From assembly GCF_042468235.1 (NCBI RefSeq), contig NZ_CP170386.1, positions 1,178,001 through 1,242,000 of the forward strand: a stretch of 64,000 bases of DNA. Reading direction: 5' to 3'. Under the pieces are notes generated by a model. The model saw nothing but the letters and a program-made list of their open reading frames with translations, ran no database searches and was not told the origin of the DNA. How positions within the stretch are numbered: the first letter of the stretch is position 1; every line of letters starts with the position of its first letter. The translations under genes and the position numbers were made by a program. This DNA is from Lonepinella sp042468235 (lineage in GTDB: Bacteria; Pseudomonadota; Gammaproteobacteria; Enterobacterales; Pasteurellaceae). Shown one piece after another: positions 25,577 through 33,682 of this stretch.

Positions 25577-26100
25577 TGAAAATTAACCAACTATATGGAT
25601 GCTTATTAATGACAATTTCTATTTCGGCAACTGCGGTGGAAAATCCGATAGTTTCTAACTCAGATATCGTCGGCGAATGGAGTTGTCGAATTTTATACCG
25701 CGATTTAGATATTGAATCCTTAGATACCTTAGATTTCCATGCTGATGGTTCAACCGTAGGGCTAGGTCTGCTTTCTGTACAAAAAATCTTTACTTATGAA
25801 AGCCATCATACCGGACGTTGGTCATTACAGAACAATATTCTATCGGAAAACAGTACAAATTATCGTTTTGGACGTATTCATTCCAAACAAACGGAAAAAA
25901 GATTATCCGAAGAACCACTATTAAAAGAACAAGAACAACAATTTTTCCAACAATTAACCCAAAATATGAATAATGGGGACAGTACTGATTTTGAAATATT
26001 AGACCTAAAAGAAAATCGCATGTTAATCAACCATATTTGGAAAAACCAACAACGCCATCCGGGACTATGTGTTAAAAAAGTTGAAAAAAATCCCAACTAA
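25573..26100 (+). CDS. Unknown secreted protein translationally coupled to rluC
   Basis: I do not recognise this 175-residue protein. It has a short hydrophobic N-terminus (YGCLLMTISISATA) consistent with a Sec signal peptide cleaved near Ala21, so it is probably periplasmic. EWSCRILYRDLDIESLDTLD with GRWSLQNNIL resembles a small lipocalin-like or beta-sandwich domain. A Cys pair (EWSC and GLC) could form a disulfide. It overlaps the rluC stop (ATGATGA; starts at 25573 or 25576), so expression follows rluC. The trxA terminator stem lies across its last codons. Confidence 0.7.
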   Translation: MMKINQLYGCLLMTISISATAVENPIVSNSDIVGEWSCRILYRDLDIESLDTLDFHADGSTVGLGLLSVQKIFTYESHHTGRWSLQNNILSENSTNYRFGRIHSKQTEKRLSEEPLLKEQEQQFFQQLTQNMNNGDSTDFEILDLKENRMLINHIWKNQQRHPGLCVKKVEKNPN

Positions 26101-26109
26101 TGTTGGGAT
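26084..26109 (-). terminator. trxA terminator overlapping the convergent gene's 3' end
   Basis: ATCCCAAC (26090-26097) pairs with GTTGGGAT (26102-26109) around TAAT. On the reverse strand a seven-T tract follows. The stem includes the stop codon of the convergent unknown gene. Confidence 0.82.
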
Positions 26110-26126
26110 CTTCTGATTGAAAGCGA

Positions 26127-26450
26127 TTATAACGCCTGATTAACAAATGAAGCTAATTGTGTTTTTGGTACCACACCCACTTGAGTCGCAAGCACTTTAC
26201 CTTCTTTGAATAATAACAATGTCGGAATACCACGTACGCCAAATTGAGCTGGGGTACCTTGGTTTTCATCAATATTCATTTTAACAATTTTCACTTTATC
26301 GCCATATTCTTTAGCCAAATCTTCTAAGATTGGACCTATCATACGACAAGGACCACACCATGGTGCCCAAAAATCTAATAATACTGGTACATCTGAGTTT
26401 AAAACATCTGCTTCAAATGAAGCATCGGTAACATGTAATACATCTGCCAT
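26127..26450 (-). CDS. trxA: Thioredoxin
   Basis: Thioredoxin is the cytoplasmic dithiol reductant for ribonucleotide reductase, PAPS reductase and others. The ATG at 26450 (MADVLHVTDASFEADVL) follows an AAGGA ribosome-binding site, giving 107 residues; the frame is open 16 codons further but without support. LDFWAPWCGPCRMIGPIL carries the WCGPC active site, and RGIPTLLLF contains the cis-Pro. It lies downstream of metB on the same strand with a 143-bp gap. Confidence 0.98.
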   Translation of the reverse strand: MADVLHVTDASFEADVLNSDVPVLLDFWAPWCGPCRMIGPILEDLAKEYGDKVKIVKMNIDENQGTPAQFGVRGIPTLLLFKEGKVLATQVGVVPKTQLASFVNQAL

Positions 26451-26593
26451 TTTTCTTTCCTTTTTAATAAAATCCACGGATATTTCATTTTTTAACACAT
26501 ATCAAGGCAAATTGCCATGAATTTATTAAATATAATAACACGGCTACAAAATTGTTATCCTTTGTTTAATCAATCATTTCAATTTGTAAAATC

Positions 26594-27706
26594 TTACTTG
26601 CCACAACTGGATAATGCTTGTACTAAATCTTGTTTAATATCTTCAACATCTTCTAATCCCACTGAAAAACGCAATAAGCGATTACATACCCCACGAGCAA
26701 TGCGCTCTGCTTCTGGAATATCCATATGCGTTTGCGTCGCAGGATAGGTAATAAAACTTTCGGTACCACCTAAGCTTTCCGCAAACGTAATTAATTTCAT
26801 CGCTTTTAAAAATGGATTTACCCAGTTCTCATCTTGTAAACGGAAAGATAACATTCCCCCTTTATTAGAATATAATACATCTGTAATTTGTGGTTGTTGA
26901 CGTAAAAACTCTGCGATTTTTTGGGCGTTTTGTTGATGACGGTTCATGCGTAGAGAAAGGGTTTTTAAGCCACGAATAGTTAACCAAGAATCAAAGGCTG
27001 AAAGCACCGCACCTGCTCCGTTTTGAATGTAGGATAAACGTTCACATAATTCTTGCCCCTTTGCTACAATTAAACCCGCTAACACATCATTATGACCAGC
27101 AATATATTTAGTGCCACTGTAAATCGTCACATCCGCCCCATCAGCCATCGGACGGTATAACATCGGGGTTAAGAACGTATTATCCACGATCAACAATAAA
27201 TCATGTTTTTTTGCTAATCTAGCAATCGCCTTAACATCACATTCTTCCATTAATGGGTTAGACGGTGTTTCTACAAAAATGGCTTTCGTATTTGGCGTAA
27301 TAACGGATTCAATTGCACTCACATCAGCAGTATTGACATAAACAGGTTTAACGCCATGGGTATTTTTATGACAAAAATCAAGCAAACGATAAGTGCCTCC
27401 ATAAACATCACTGGAAACAATCCATTCATCGGGAGCTTTAAATAATGTCATTAACACTTGAATGGCTGCCATGCCTGATGCAAAAGCAAAGGCTGCGTCC
27501 CCACCATCTAATTTCGCCATAGTTTCTTCTAAAACCACTCTTGTTGGGTTTTTAGTACGAGTGTAATCAAAACCGGTACTTTCACCGATACCATGATGTC
27601 CATAGGCCGTTGAAAGAAAAATTGGTGTGGAAACCGCGCCAGTACGTGGATCGGTACGGTTACCAGCTTGGGCTAAAATAGTATCTAGAGCATATTCTTG
27701 TGTCAT
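26594..27706 (-). CDS. metB: Cystathionine gamma-synthase
   Basis: MetB is a PLP enzyme joining an activated homoserine ester and cysteine to give cystathionine for methionine synthesis. The ATG at 27706 (MTQEYALDTILAQAGNRTDP) follows AGGTGAG, giving 370 residues. DFCHKNTHGVKPVYV and FVETPSNPLMEECDV belong to the Cys/Met PLP family. The PLP Lys lies in SGTKYIAGHNDVLAGL. Related lyases (MetC/MccB) share these motifs; length and the trxA neighbourhood match the H. influenzae metB locus. I saw no MetJ box upstream. Confidence 0.88.
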   Translation of the reverse strand: MTQEYALDTILAQAGNRTDPRTGAVSTPIFLSTAYGHHGIGESTGFDYTRTKNPTRVVLEETMAKLDGGDAAFAFASGMAAIQVLMTLFKAPDEWIVSSDVYGGTYRLLDFCHKNTHGVKPVYVNTADVSAIESVITPNTKAIFVETPSNPLMEECDVKAIARLAKKHDLLLIVDNTFLTPMLYRPMADGADVTIYSGTKYIAGHNDVLAGLIVAKGQELCERLSYIQNGAGAVLSAFDSWLTIRGLKTLSLRMNRHQQNAQKIAEFLRQQPQITDVLYSNKGGMLSFRLQDENWVNPFLKAMKLITFAESLGGTESFITYPATQTHMDIPEAERIARGVCNRLLRFSVGLEDVEDIKQDLVQALSSCGK

Positions 27707-28079
27707 TATCTCACCTAATATTGAAAACGAAAATTTGTTTGCCATTTTGGCATAAAGTGCAGTGGGATTAAAGGGAATTTTTTTGATTTTATTTGGCTAA
27801 TTGGAACAGTAATAATGATATATTGATTTTCTTTCATTTTCCCTATAAAAATCGCCTCAATCGGGACAATTTATCAACTATAATTATTTAGCAACTTTTA
27901 ATTCTACCAAGAATTTAAATGGAACTTTGGCGATAGCCTCGATAATTAATAGTTAAATTATTTGTGAGATACACGAGAGCCACTGATGACTTTTTAATAC
28001 AAAATTGGCTTATTTTTAGCAATAATGTCTTTTTTTTCAGCAAGCAATATAATTTTTAAAACTTATTGCAAAATTCCTG
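27707..28079. other. AT-rich intergenic region between metB and the Gly-Leu-Cys tRNAs
   Basis: About 370 bp without a credible ORF. It must contain the metB promoter on the reverse strand, but AT-richness gives many weak -10 candidates and none stands out. I saw no repeat, riboswitch-like fold or met-box pair (AGACGTCT) here. Confidence 0.5.
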
Positions 28080-28107
28080 TTGACAACAAAATAGATTCCC
28101 GTAAAAT
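28080..28107 (+). promoter_or_regulatory. Promoter of the Gly-Leu(-Cys) tRNA genes
   Basis: TTGACA (28080-28085) and TAAAAT (28102-28107) with a 16-base spacer, followed by the GC-rich discriminator GCACCCTCG typical of stringently controlled stable RNA promoters. The tRNA begins 35 bases downstream. Confidence 0.8.
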
Positions 28108-28141
28108 GCACCCTCGTTGGCAGCGATAAGCTGAAAGCAAA

Positions 28142-28217
<76 letters not shown>

Positions 28218-28248
28218 AATTAACCTAATCAGTTAGGAAATGCGTTTA

Positions 28249-28335
28249 GCCCGAGTGGCGGAATCGGTAGACGCAAGGGATTTAAAATCCCTCGCCTTTC
28301 GGGGCGTGCCAGTTCAAGTCTGGCCTCGGGCACCA
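28249..28335 (+). tRNA. tRNA-Leu (TAA)
   Basis: Begins GCCCGAGTGGCGGAATCGGT, has anticodon loop TTTAAAA (TAA), a class II variable arm (CGCCTTTCGGGGCG) and ends CTCGGGCACCA. Located 31 bases after tRNA-Gly. Confidence 0.97.
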
Positions 28336-28364
28336 TTTAAAACTAAGTTAAAATAATAAATTGG

Positions 28365-28383
28365 CACCGTAAGGTGTTTTTTT
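28365..28383 (+). terminator. Short terminator-like hairpin between tRNA-Leu and tRNA-Cys
   Basis: CACC-GTAA-GGTG followed by seven T residues. The stem is only 4-5 bp, so termination is probably partial. If active it would reduce tRNA-Cys expression from the shared promoter. Confidence 0.55.
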
Positions 28384-28407
28384 ATATCTAAAAAGATTTC
28401 AAATTGT

Positions 28408-28481
28408 GGCGTGTTAGCAAAGCGGTTATGCACTGGATTGCAAATCCATGTAGCTCGGTTCGACTCCGGGACACGCCTCCA
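28408..28481 (+). tRNA. tRNA-Cys (GCA)
   Basis: Begins GGCGTGTTAGCAAAGCGGTT, has anticodon loop TTGCAAA (GCA) and ends GACACGCCTCCA. Last of the Gly-Leu-Cys cluster. Confidence 0.97.
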
Positions 28482-28581
28482 TTACATATCTCGAATTGTC
28501 ATCCAAATAAATCAAATTGTATTTATTTAATAGAAAAGTGATAAAATCTCTCTCATCACTTTCAATTTGGTAAAACTGTGG

Positions 28582-29868
28582 CTATAGTTTCACCACTCTC
28601 GCTTGTTTAACCATATTATCTGCTACTTCTAACACAGTGACTTTCAAGCCATTTAATTCAAATTCTGCTCCCTCATCGGGAATATCTTCTAAATGCTCTA
28701 AAATTAGACCATTAAAGGTGCGAGCTTCTTCGGTATCTAAATTCCAATCAAACAGTTTATTTAAATCACGAATATTAGTTGAGCCTTCAATTAAAATCGA
28801 ACCATCTGACTGAGTCGTCACTTCTTCCTCAATAGATGGCGCAGTTGAGGTGGTAAATTCTCCGACTATTTCTTCTAAAATATCTTCTAAGGTGACTAAT
28901 CCTTTGATGTCGCCATATTCATCTACGACTAATCCAATACGTTCTTTATTATTACGGAAATTGAGTAATTGTGCGGTTAATGCGGTGCCTTCGGGAATAA
29001 AATAAATCTCATCGGCGGCTCGAATTAAGGTTTCTTTACTAAACTCATTTTTGTCTAGCATCAAACGATAGGCTTCTCGCACTCGTAAAATGCCTAGCAC
29101 ATTTTCGTCCATATTATCTTTATATAATACCACTCGGCTATGGGCTGCATGGTTTAACTGACGCATAATCGACTTCCAATCATCATCAATATCAATCCCT
29201 GCAATATCATTGCGTGGCACCATAATATCTTCGACAGAAACTTCTGCCAAATCCAAAATCGACAACAACATTTCTTGGTGAGCAGAGGGGATAAATTTAC
29301 CGCTTTCATTTACGATAGAACGTAATTCTTCTGCATTAAGATGATTCGCTCTAATTTCGGTTTTTAAGCCAGTGATTTTGATTAAGCATTTAATAATCAA
29401 GTTCATCAAAAAAACCAGTGGCATAAAAAGTTTCATTAACGGCGAAATCAAGTGGCTAGACAAAAATGCCACTTTTTCTGGATAAAGTGCAGCAACGGTT
29501 TTTGGATAAATTTCAGAAAAGACTAACATCACAAAGGTCAATAAGCCTGTCGCAATGGCTACGCCTGCATCACCATATAAACGCATACCAATAATAGTCG
29601 CAATTGCCGAAGCAGAAATATTCACCAGATTATTACAGATTAAAATAAAACTCAGTAATTTATCGGTTTTTTTTAATAAACGTTCTGCTTTTTTCGCTCC
29701 CTTATGCCCTTTTTCAGCAAGGTAACGCATACGGTAACGGTTGGCAGACAATAGACCTGTTTCTGAACCTGAGAAATAGGCAGAAATAATTAACAGAATG
29801 ATAAGAATAATAAATAAGGTACTAAGGGGAATACTGTCCAAAAGTTGTTCCTTGTGTTCGTTCATCAA
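28582..29868 (-). CDS. CorB/YfjD-like membrane protein with DUF21, CBS pair and CorC domain
   Basis: A 428-residue member of the CNNM/CorB family, linked to magnesium export or homeostasis. The N-terminal DUF21 domain (about residues 15-190) has three to four helices (STLFIILIILLIISAYFSGS, LLSFILICNNLVNISASAIA). Two CBS domains follow (EDIMVPRNDIAGIDIDDDW; LVVDEYGDIKGLVTLEDILE), then a CorC_HlyC domain (GSILIEGSTNIRDLNKLF). It lies downstream of ypjD and near divergent ffh, the order of E. coli yfjD-ypjD-ffh, which supports orthology with YfjD. Ion transport itself is inferred from the family. Confidence 0.9.
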   Translation of the reverse strand: MMNEHKEQLLDSIPLSTLFIILIILLIISAYFSGSETGLLSANRYRMRYLAEKGHKGAKKAERLLKKTDKLLSFILICNNLVNISASAIATIIGMRLYGDAGVAIATGLLTFVMLVFSEIYPKTVAALYPEKVAFLSSHLISPLMKLFMPLVFLMNLIIKCLIKITGLKTEIRANHLNAEELRSIVNESGKFIPSAHQEMLLSILDLAEVSVEDIMVPRNDIAGIDIDDDWKSIMRQLNHAAHSRVVLYKDNMDENVLGILRVREAYRLMLDKNEFSKETLIRAADEIYFIPEGTALTAQLLNFRNNKERIGLVVDEYGDIKGLVTLEDILEEIVGEFTTSTAPSIEEEVTTQSDGSILIEGSTNIRDLNKLFDWNLDTEEARTFNGLILEHLEDIPDEGAEFELNGLKVTVLEVADNMVKQARVVKL

Positions 29869-29870
29869 AT

Positions 29871-29908
29871 AAGTGCGGTGAAAAATCTCGTTTTTTTATA
29901 CCGCACTT
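29871..29908 (-). terminator. Inverted uptake-signal pair between ypjD and the corB-like gene
   Basis: AAGTGCGGT (29871-29879) and ACCGCACTT (29900-29908) with A- and T-rich inner flanks form a long stem. No strong T tract follows the stem, so it may only attenuate. The downstream ATG begins within a few bases. Confidence 0.6.
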
Positions 29909-29921
29909 CCAATTTTCCCAC

Positions 29922-30713
29922 TTACGCAGGAAAAAATTTGCTGCCAAAATAAGCAATCGTCAGCAATATCATACCTGAGATTGTGAAAATGATCATTCTT
30001 TTTCCACGCCAATGCCATTTCCAATGCCCTACCAACAGAATACCAAAAACAACCCAAGCAAATAGGGAAAACGCTGCCTTATGAATATTGCTTAACTGCA
30101 ACGCATGCAATAAATGATATGTTCCAGTGAATAAGATAATGGTTAATAAAATTTCACCACTTAACATGACACGAAAAAAATGGCGTTCCACCAACATTAA
30201 TGGCGGTAAGTCAGGTGATGGCAAGACTTTTTTACGTTTTAAATGACGATCCAACCAAGCAATTTGAATGCTGTACAACATGGCAATAAAACAGACCGCA
30301 TAAGCCAACATAGAGATCAGAATATGTAACAATAAATCCACTTGTAAATGCACGATTTGACTTGGGATAAATTCCGTCATTAACAAGTTAATTAAGGCAA
30401 ATCCATATACAATAGGCGAAACAAATGCCAATGTTCGCACATTCCATAACATCGGTACTGTACTTAATAATGCAATAAAAAAACTCATTAAGGAACTGAC
30501 TTCAAGTAACGTAATATCTGCCCCTAAGGTTAGATGAGTAAACAATTCGGTAAAACTCAAATAATGACAAATTACAGCTAAAAATGCACTGCATAAAAAC
30601 AGTGTTCTTTTTGGTTTAGTTTGCCCATCAATTTTCAGCAACATCGGCATAATTAGCAAGATATTGAAGCTATAAAAAAGCATTGCAAAAATAGCATAAG
30701 GCATTGTTGTCAA
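29922..30713 (-). CDS. ypjD: CcsA-fold inner-membrane protein YpjD
   Basis: A 263-residue polytopic protein with about eight hydrophobic segments (for example AIFAMLFYSFNILLIMPMLL, HILISMLAYAVCFIAMLYSI, AAFSLFAWVVFGILLVGHWK). It belongs to the cytochrome c assembly/CcsA-like family, with conserved His residues in GHWKWHWRGKR. Its function is not well established; in E. coli ypjD sits between yfjD and ffh just as here. Co-transcription with the CorB-like gene is likely. Confidence 0.85.
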   Translation of the reverse strand: MTTMPYAIFAMLFYSFNILLIMPMLLKIDGQTKPKRTLFLCSAFLAVICHYLSFTELFTHLTLGADITLLEVSSLMSFFIALLSTVPMLWNVRTLAFVSPIVYGFALINLLMTEFIPSQIVHLQVDLLLHILISMLAYAVCFIAMLYSIQIAWLDRHLKRKKVLPSPDLPPLMLVERHFFRVMLSGEILLTIILFTGTYHLLHALQLSNIHKAAFSLFAWVVFGILLVGHWKWHWRGKRMIIFTISGMILLTIAYFGSKFFPA

Positions 30714-30858
30714 TTTGGTTTATCCTTTATTTTTCAAAAATAACAATTCATTTTAACCGTGCTAAATTGAAATTTCAATTAGAGACTGCCTTTGCTAGTG
30801 AAAACAAGGAAATTCAGGTATAATCGGGTAAATTTTTTGTTAATGACGAGAACGAAAT

Positions 30859-32247
30859 ATGTTTGAAAATTTATCTGATCGCCTATCGAAAACCTTACGC
30901 AATATCACAGGGAAAGGGCGTTTAACCGAAGACAATATTAAAGATACCTTACGAGAAGTCCGCATGGCATTGCTGGAAGCGGATGTTGCCTTACCTGTAG
31001 TACGTGAATTTATCAATAAAGTCAAAGAACGTGCTATCGGTGAAGAAGTCAATAAAAGCCTGACCCCAGGGCAAGAATTTCTAAAAATCGTACAAAGTGA
31101 ATTAGAAAATGCCATGGGGCAAGCTAATGAAGAATTAAATCTTGCTACCCAACCGCCAGCGGTCATTTTAATGGCGGGGTTACAAGGGGCGGGGAAAACC
31201 ACTTCTGTGGGTAAATTGGCGAAATTTTTAAAAGAACGGCATAAGAAAAAAGTATTAGTGGTGTCTGCTGACGTATATCGTCCTGCGGCGATTAAACAGC
31301 TTGAAACCTTAGCCCAATCTGTGGGTGTAGATTTCTTTCCTTCTGACGTAAAACAGAACCCTGTAGAAATTGCCAAAACCGCTAAAGCCGATGCGAAATT
31401 AAAATTCTATGACGTATTGATTGTGGATACGGCAGGTCGCTTGCATGTTGACGGCGAGATGATGGAAGAAATTAAGCAAATTCACACCGCACTTGAGCCG
31501 ATTGAAACCCTGTTTACCGTGGATGCAATGACAGGGCAAGATGCTGCCAATACTGCCAAAGCCTTTAATGAAGCCTTGCCATTAACTGGGGTGATCTTAA
31601 CCAAAGTCGATGGCGATGCACGTGGTGGTGCAGCCTTATCTATTCGCCAAATTACAGGTAAACCGATCAAATTCTTAGGGGTAGGTGAAAAAACGGAGGC
31701 GTTAGAACCTTTCCACCCAGAACGTGTGGCTTCACGTATTTTAGGTATGGGCGATGTCCTTTCTTTAATCGAAGATTTACAACGTTCCGTTGACCAAGAA
31801 AAAGCCGAAAAAATGGCGAAGAAATTCAAAAAGGGCGATCAATTTACCCTTGAAGATTTCCGTGAACAACTGAGCGAAATGAAAAAAATGGGTGGCATGA
31901 TGTCGATGTTAGACAAACTCCCTGGGGCAAAAAACTTGCCTGATCATGTTAAAAATCAAGTGGATGATAAAATGTTTATCAAAATGGAAGCGATCATCAA
32001 TTCCATGACCTTAAAAGAACGTGCCAATCCTGACATTATCAAAGGCTCACGCCGTCGCCGCATTGCGTTAGGTTCAGGCACGCAAGTGCAAGATGTTAAT
32101 AAATTACTCAAACAATTTGACGATATGCAACGCATGATGAAAAAAATGCGTAGTGGTGGTATGGCAAAAATGATGAAAGGTATGAAAGGAATGATGGGCG
32201 GTGGCATGGGTGGACTGGCTGGTTTAGGTGGAATGTTTAAACGCTAA
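30859..32247 (+). CDS. ffh: Signal recognition particle protein Ffh
   Basis: Ffh binds 4.5S RNA and nascent signal or membrane segments and docks with FtsY. The 462 residues comprise an N domain, a G domain (GLQGAGKTTSVGKLA, DTAGRLH, TKVDGDARGGAA) and a Met-rich M domain (LSEMKKMGGMMSMLDKLPG, RMMKKMRSGGMAKMMKGMKG). A TATAAT at about 30819-30824 may be its -10. It diverges from ypjD and ends before a strong terminator. Confidence 0.98.
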   Translation: MFENLSDRLSKTLRNITGKGRLTEDNIKDTLREVRMALLEADVALPVVREFINKVKERAIGEEVNKSLTPGQEFLKIVQSELENAMGQANEELNLATQPPAVILMAGLQGAGKTTSVGKLAKFLKERHKKKVLVVSADVYRPAAIKQLETLAQSVGVDFFPSDVKQNPVEIAKTAKADAKLKFYDVLIVDTAGRLHVDGEMMEEIKQIHTALEPIETLFTVDAMTGQDAANTAKAFNEALPLTGVILTKVDGDARGGAALSIRQITGKPIKFLGVGEKTEALEPFHPERVASRILGMGDVLSLIEDLQRSVDQEKAEKMAKKFKKGDQFTLEDFREQLSEMKKMGGMMSMLDKLPGAKNLPDHVKNQVDDKMFIKMEAIINSMTLKERANPDIIKGSRRRRIALGSGTQVQDVNKLLKQFDDMQRMMKKMRSGGMAKMMKGMKGMMGGGMGGLAGLGGMFKR

Positions 32248-32277
32248 TTATCCTGTGTAAATCTTGGTGAAGCATAG

Positions 32278-32315
32278 TGCGGTGAAAAAATATTGACTTT
32301 TCACCGCATTTTTTT
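32278..32315 (+). terminator. Intrinsic terminator after ffh
   Basis: TGCGGTGAAAA and TTTTCACCGCA form an 11-bp stem followed by seven T residues. The stem is a near-uptake-signal (TAGTGCGGT rather than AAGTGCGGT). Confidence 0.88.
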
Positions 32316-32411
32316 GCCCTGAACTTTCTTTACATGATGAGAAATAAAAACACAATATTGGCTAAAAATATGCCATAATGTAGCTAAATCATTGGCACTA
32401 AGGAGATCATT

Positions 32412-32876
32412 ATGAAAAAAGTGACTTTATTACTTACTGCATTAATCATCAGTGCTTGTAGCAATCAACCAGAACGACAAGCGTTAATTCACGGTGAACA
32501 ATTAGATACTCCACAAAAAACCGCAATTGGCTTTATTCGCTTATCACAGAATTCTCAATATTATGTGGATACATCTTCGATCTGGGTGGATAATACCAAA
32601 AACAATCTGATTAATTTTGATACCGTGATTAATTTACATATCGGACATCGTATTTTTGAAGATAAAAACCTAATGACGAAATCCGTACGTCAGCATAAAG
32701 TCTTAGATTGTAAAACAAATATCATGACCCATACAGGATCACTGTTATATTCGGATTTCTGGGGGGAAGGAACGGTATTCACTCCGAAAAAATATCGTGA
32801 GCATCAGGTCAAGCCTCGTAATGGTTCAACACTAGGGACTGTCGCTCAAGTCATGTGTGCGAATTTTTATCATTAA
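32412..32876 (+). CDS. Lipoprotein of the Haemophilus adhesin protein E (PE) family
   Basis: A 154-residue lipoprotein with signal LLLTALIISAC (Cys at about residue 16). The mature part follows H. influenzae protein E closely in pattern: GFIRLSQNSQYYVDTSSIWV, then FDTVINLHIG, then SVRQHKVLDC, YSDFWGEG and a terminal AQVMCANFY. The two mature cysteines correspond to the PE disulfide. In H. influenzae, PE binds vitronectin, laminin and plasminogen and promotes epithelial adhesion; ligand binding here is inference. AAGGAG precedes the ATG by 8 bases. The gene stands alone between two terminators. Confidence 0.82.
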   Translation: MKKVTLLLTALIISACSNQPERQALIHGEQLDTPQKTAIGFIRLSQNSQYYVDTSSIWVDNTKNNLINFDTVINLHIGHRIFEDKNLMTKSVRQHKVLDCKTNIMTHTGSLLYSDFWGEGTVFTPKKYREHQVKPRNGSTLGTVAQVMCANFYH

Positions 32877-32886
32877 TTTAATAGCA

Positions 32887-32916
32887 AAAGGGCAAGAAAA
32901 TCTAATCTTGCCCTTT
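32887..32916. terminator. Bidirectional terminator between the PE-like gene and hemO
   Basis: AAAGGGCAAGA (32887-32897) pairs perfectly with TCTTGCCCTTT (32906-32916). Short T runs follow in both directions, serving two convergent genes. Confidence 0.8.
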
Positions 32917-32927
32917 GTGGAATGGAA

Positions 32928-33548
32928 TTATGGATGAACAGGTCTTTGACTTGGTGCCTCATAATTTTCTGGCAAACCAAACACCTGACGTAACACCATT
33001 TTATAAAATGTAAAAGCCTCTTTAGAACCTTGAAGTGCCTCATCTTCAGCTTTTGGATCTAAGCCTAAATTATCTAAATACACTTTAAATTCACGCCAGT
33101 GTTTACCACGTCCTTCAGGATGCCCTGCAAGATGACTTGCACCATGTTCTGCATCAAAACTTAAATTCTTTTCTGCCGCTTTATATAAGAAAGCTGCACC
33201 TAAGTTTGAACCCTCAGCACAATACAACCAACCAATAGCGGCATTACCTTGAGGTGTTGGCAAGTTGCCTTTAAACTCATAAGGTTGGCTATTTAATACC
33301 GCTAAATCTTTCACCACAGCATCATAACGAGCCATATATTTTAACTCTGGGATTTTTTTATTGAGTTCAGGATCTTTATAAATATCATCAACTACTTTGT
33401 GAAACACTGATTGTAATAGCAAAAATTTTGTATAATTTTCATTATTCTTAAAAGGTTCAACCGACATCACGAGATTATCTACACTGTCATGTGTGGTACG
33501 ATTAAATGCTTTTAAACGTTCAGAAAACGTTTTTTGTTCTTGTGTCAT
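32928..33548 (-). CDS. hemO: Biliverdin-producing heme oxygenase, Neisseria HemO type
   Basis: Heme oxygenase opens heme to release iron, CO and biliverdin in the cytoplasm. The 206 residues carry TTHDSVDNLVMSVEPF with the proximal His ligand and GWLYCAEGSNLGAAFLYKA with the flexible distal-helix glycines. Much of the chain, such as LQSVFHKVVDDIYKD and GRGKHWREF, reads like neisserial HemO as I remember it. It is a single gene convergent with the PE-like gene. A Fur-like site lies 69-87 bp upstream. No heme receptor is adjacent. Confidence 0.92.
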   Translation of the reverse strand: MTQEQKTFSERLKAFNRTTHDSVDNLVMSVEPFKNNENYTKFLLLQSVFHKVVDDIYKDPELNKKIPELKYMARYDAVVKDLAVLNSQPYEFKGNLPTPQGNAAIGWLYCAEGSNLGAAFLYKAAEKNLSFDAEHGASHLAGHPEGRGKHWREFKVYLDNLGLDPKAEDEALQGSKEAFTFYKMVLRQVFGLPENYEAPSQRPVHP

Positions 33549-33616
33549 ACTCTATATTTCCTATTGATTTTCAGATAATTTTCCATAATTAAAAAGAGTT
33601 TAAATATACTTTAATT

Positions 33617-33635
33617 GATTATAATTTTCAATAAT
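33617..33635 (-). promoter_or_regulatory. Possible Fur box upstream of hemO
   Basis: The 19-mer starting GATTATAATT matches the classic Fur consensus (GATAATGATAATCATTATC) at 12 of 19 positions by hand count, upstream of an iron-acquisition gene. The surrounding sequence is very AT-rich, so chance similarity is possible. Confidence 0.4.
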
Positions 33636-33682
33636 AAAAACTTGTACATCCAATATAGGTTATTTAAACTTAACTTTGAATA

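Noticed and set aside
27707..28079. MetJ operator or SAM-type riboswitch before metB
   Set aside because: No tandem AGACGTCT-like boxes and no conserved riboswitch helices were visible.
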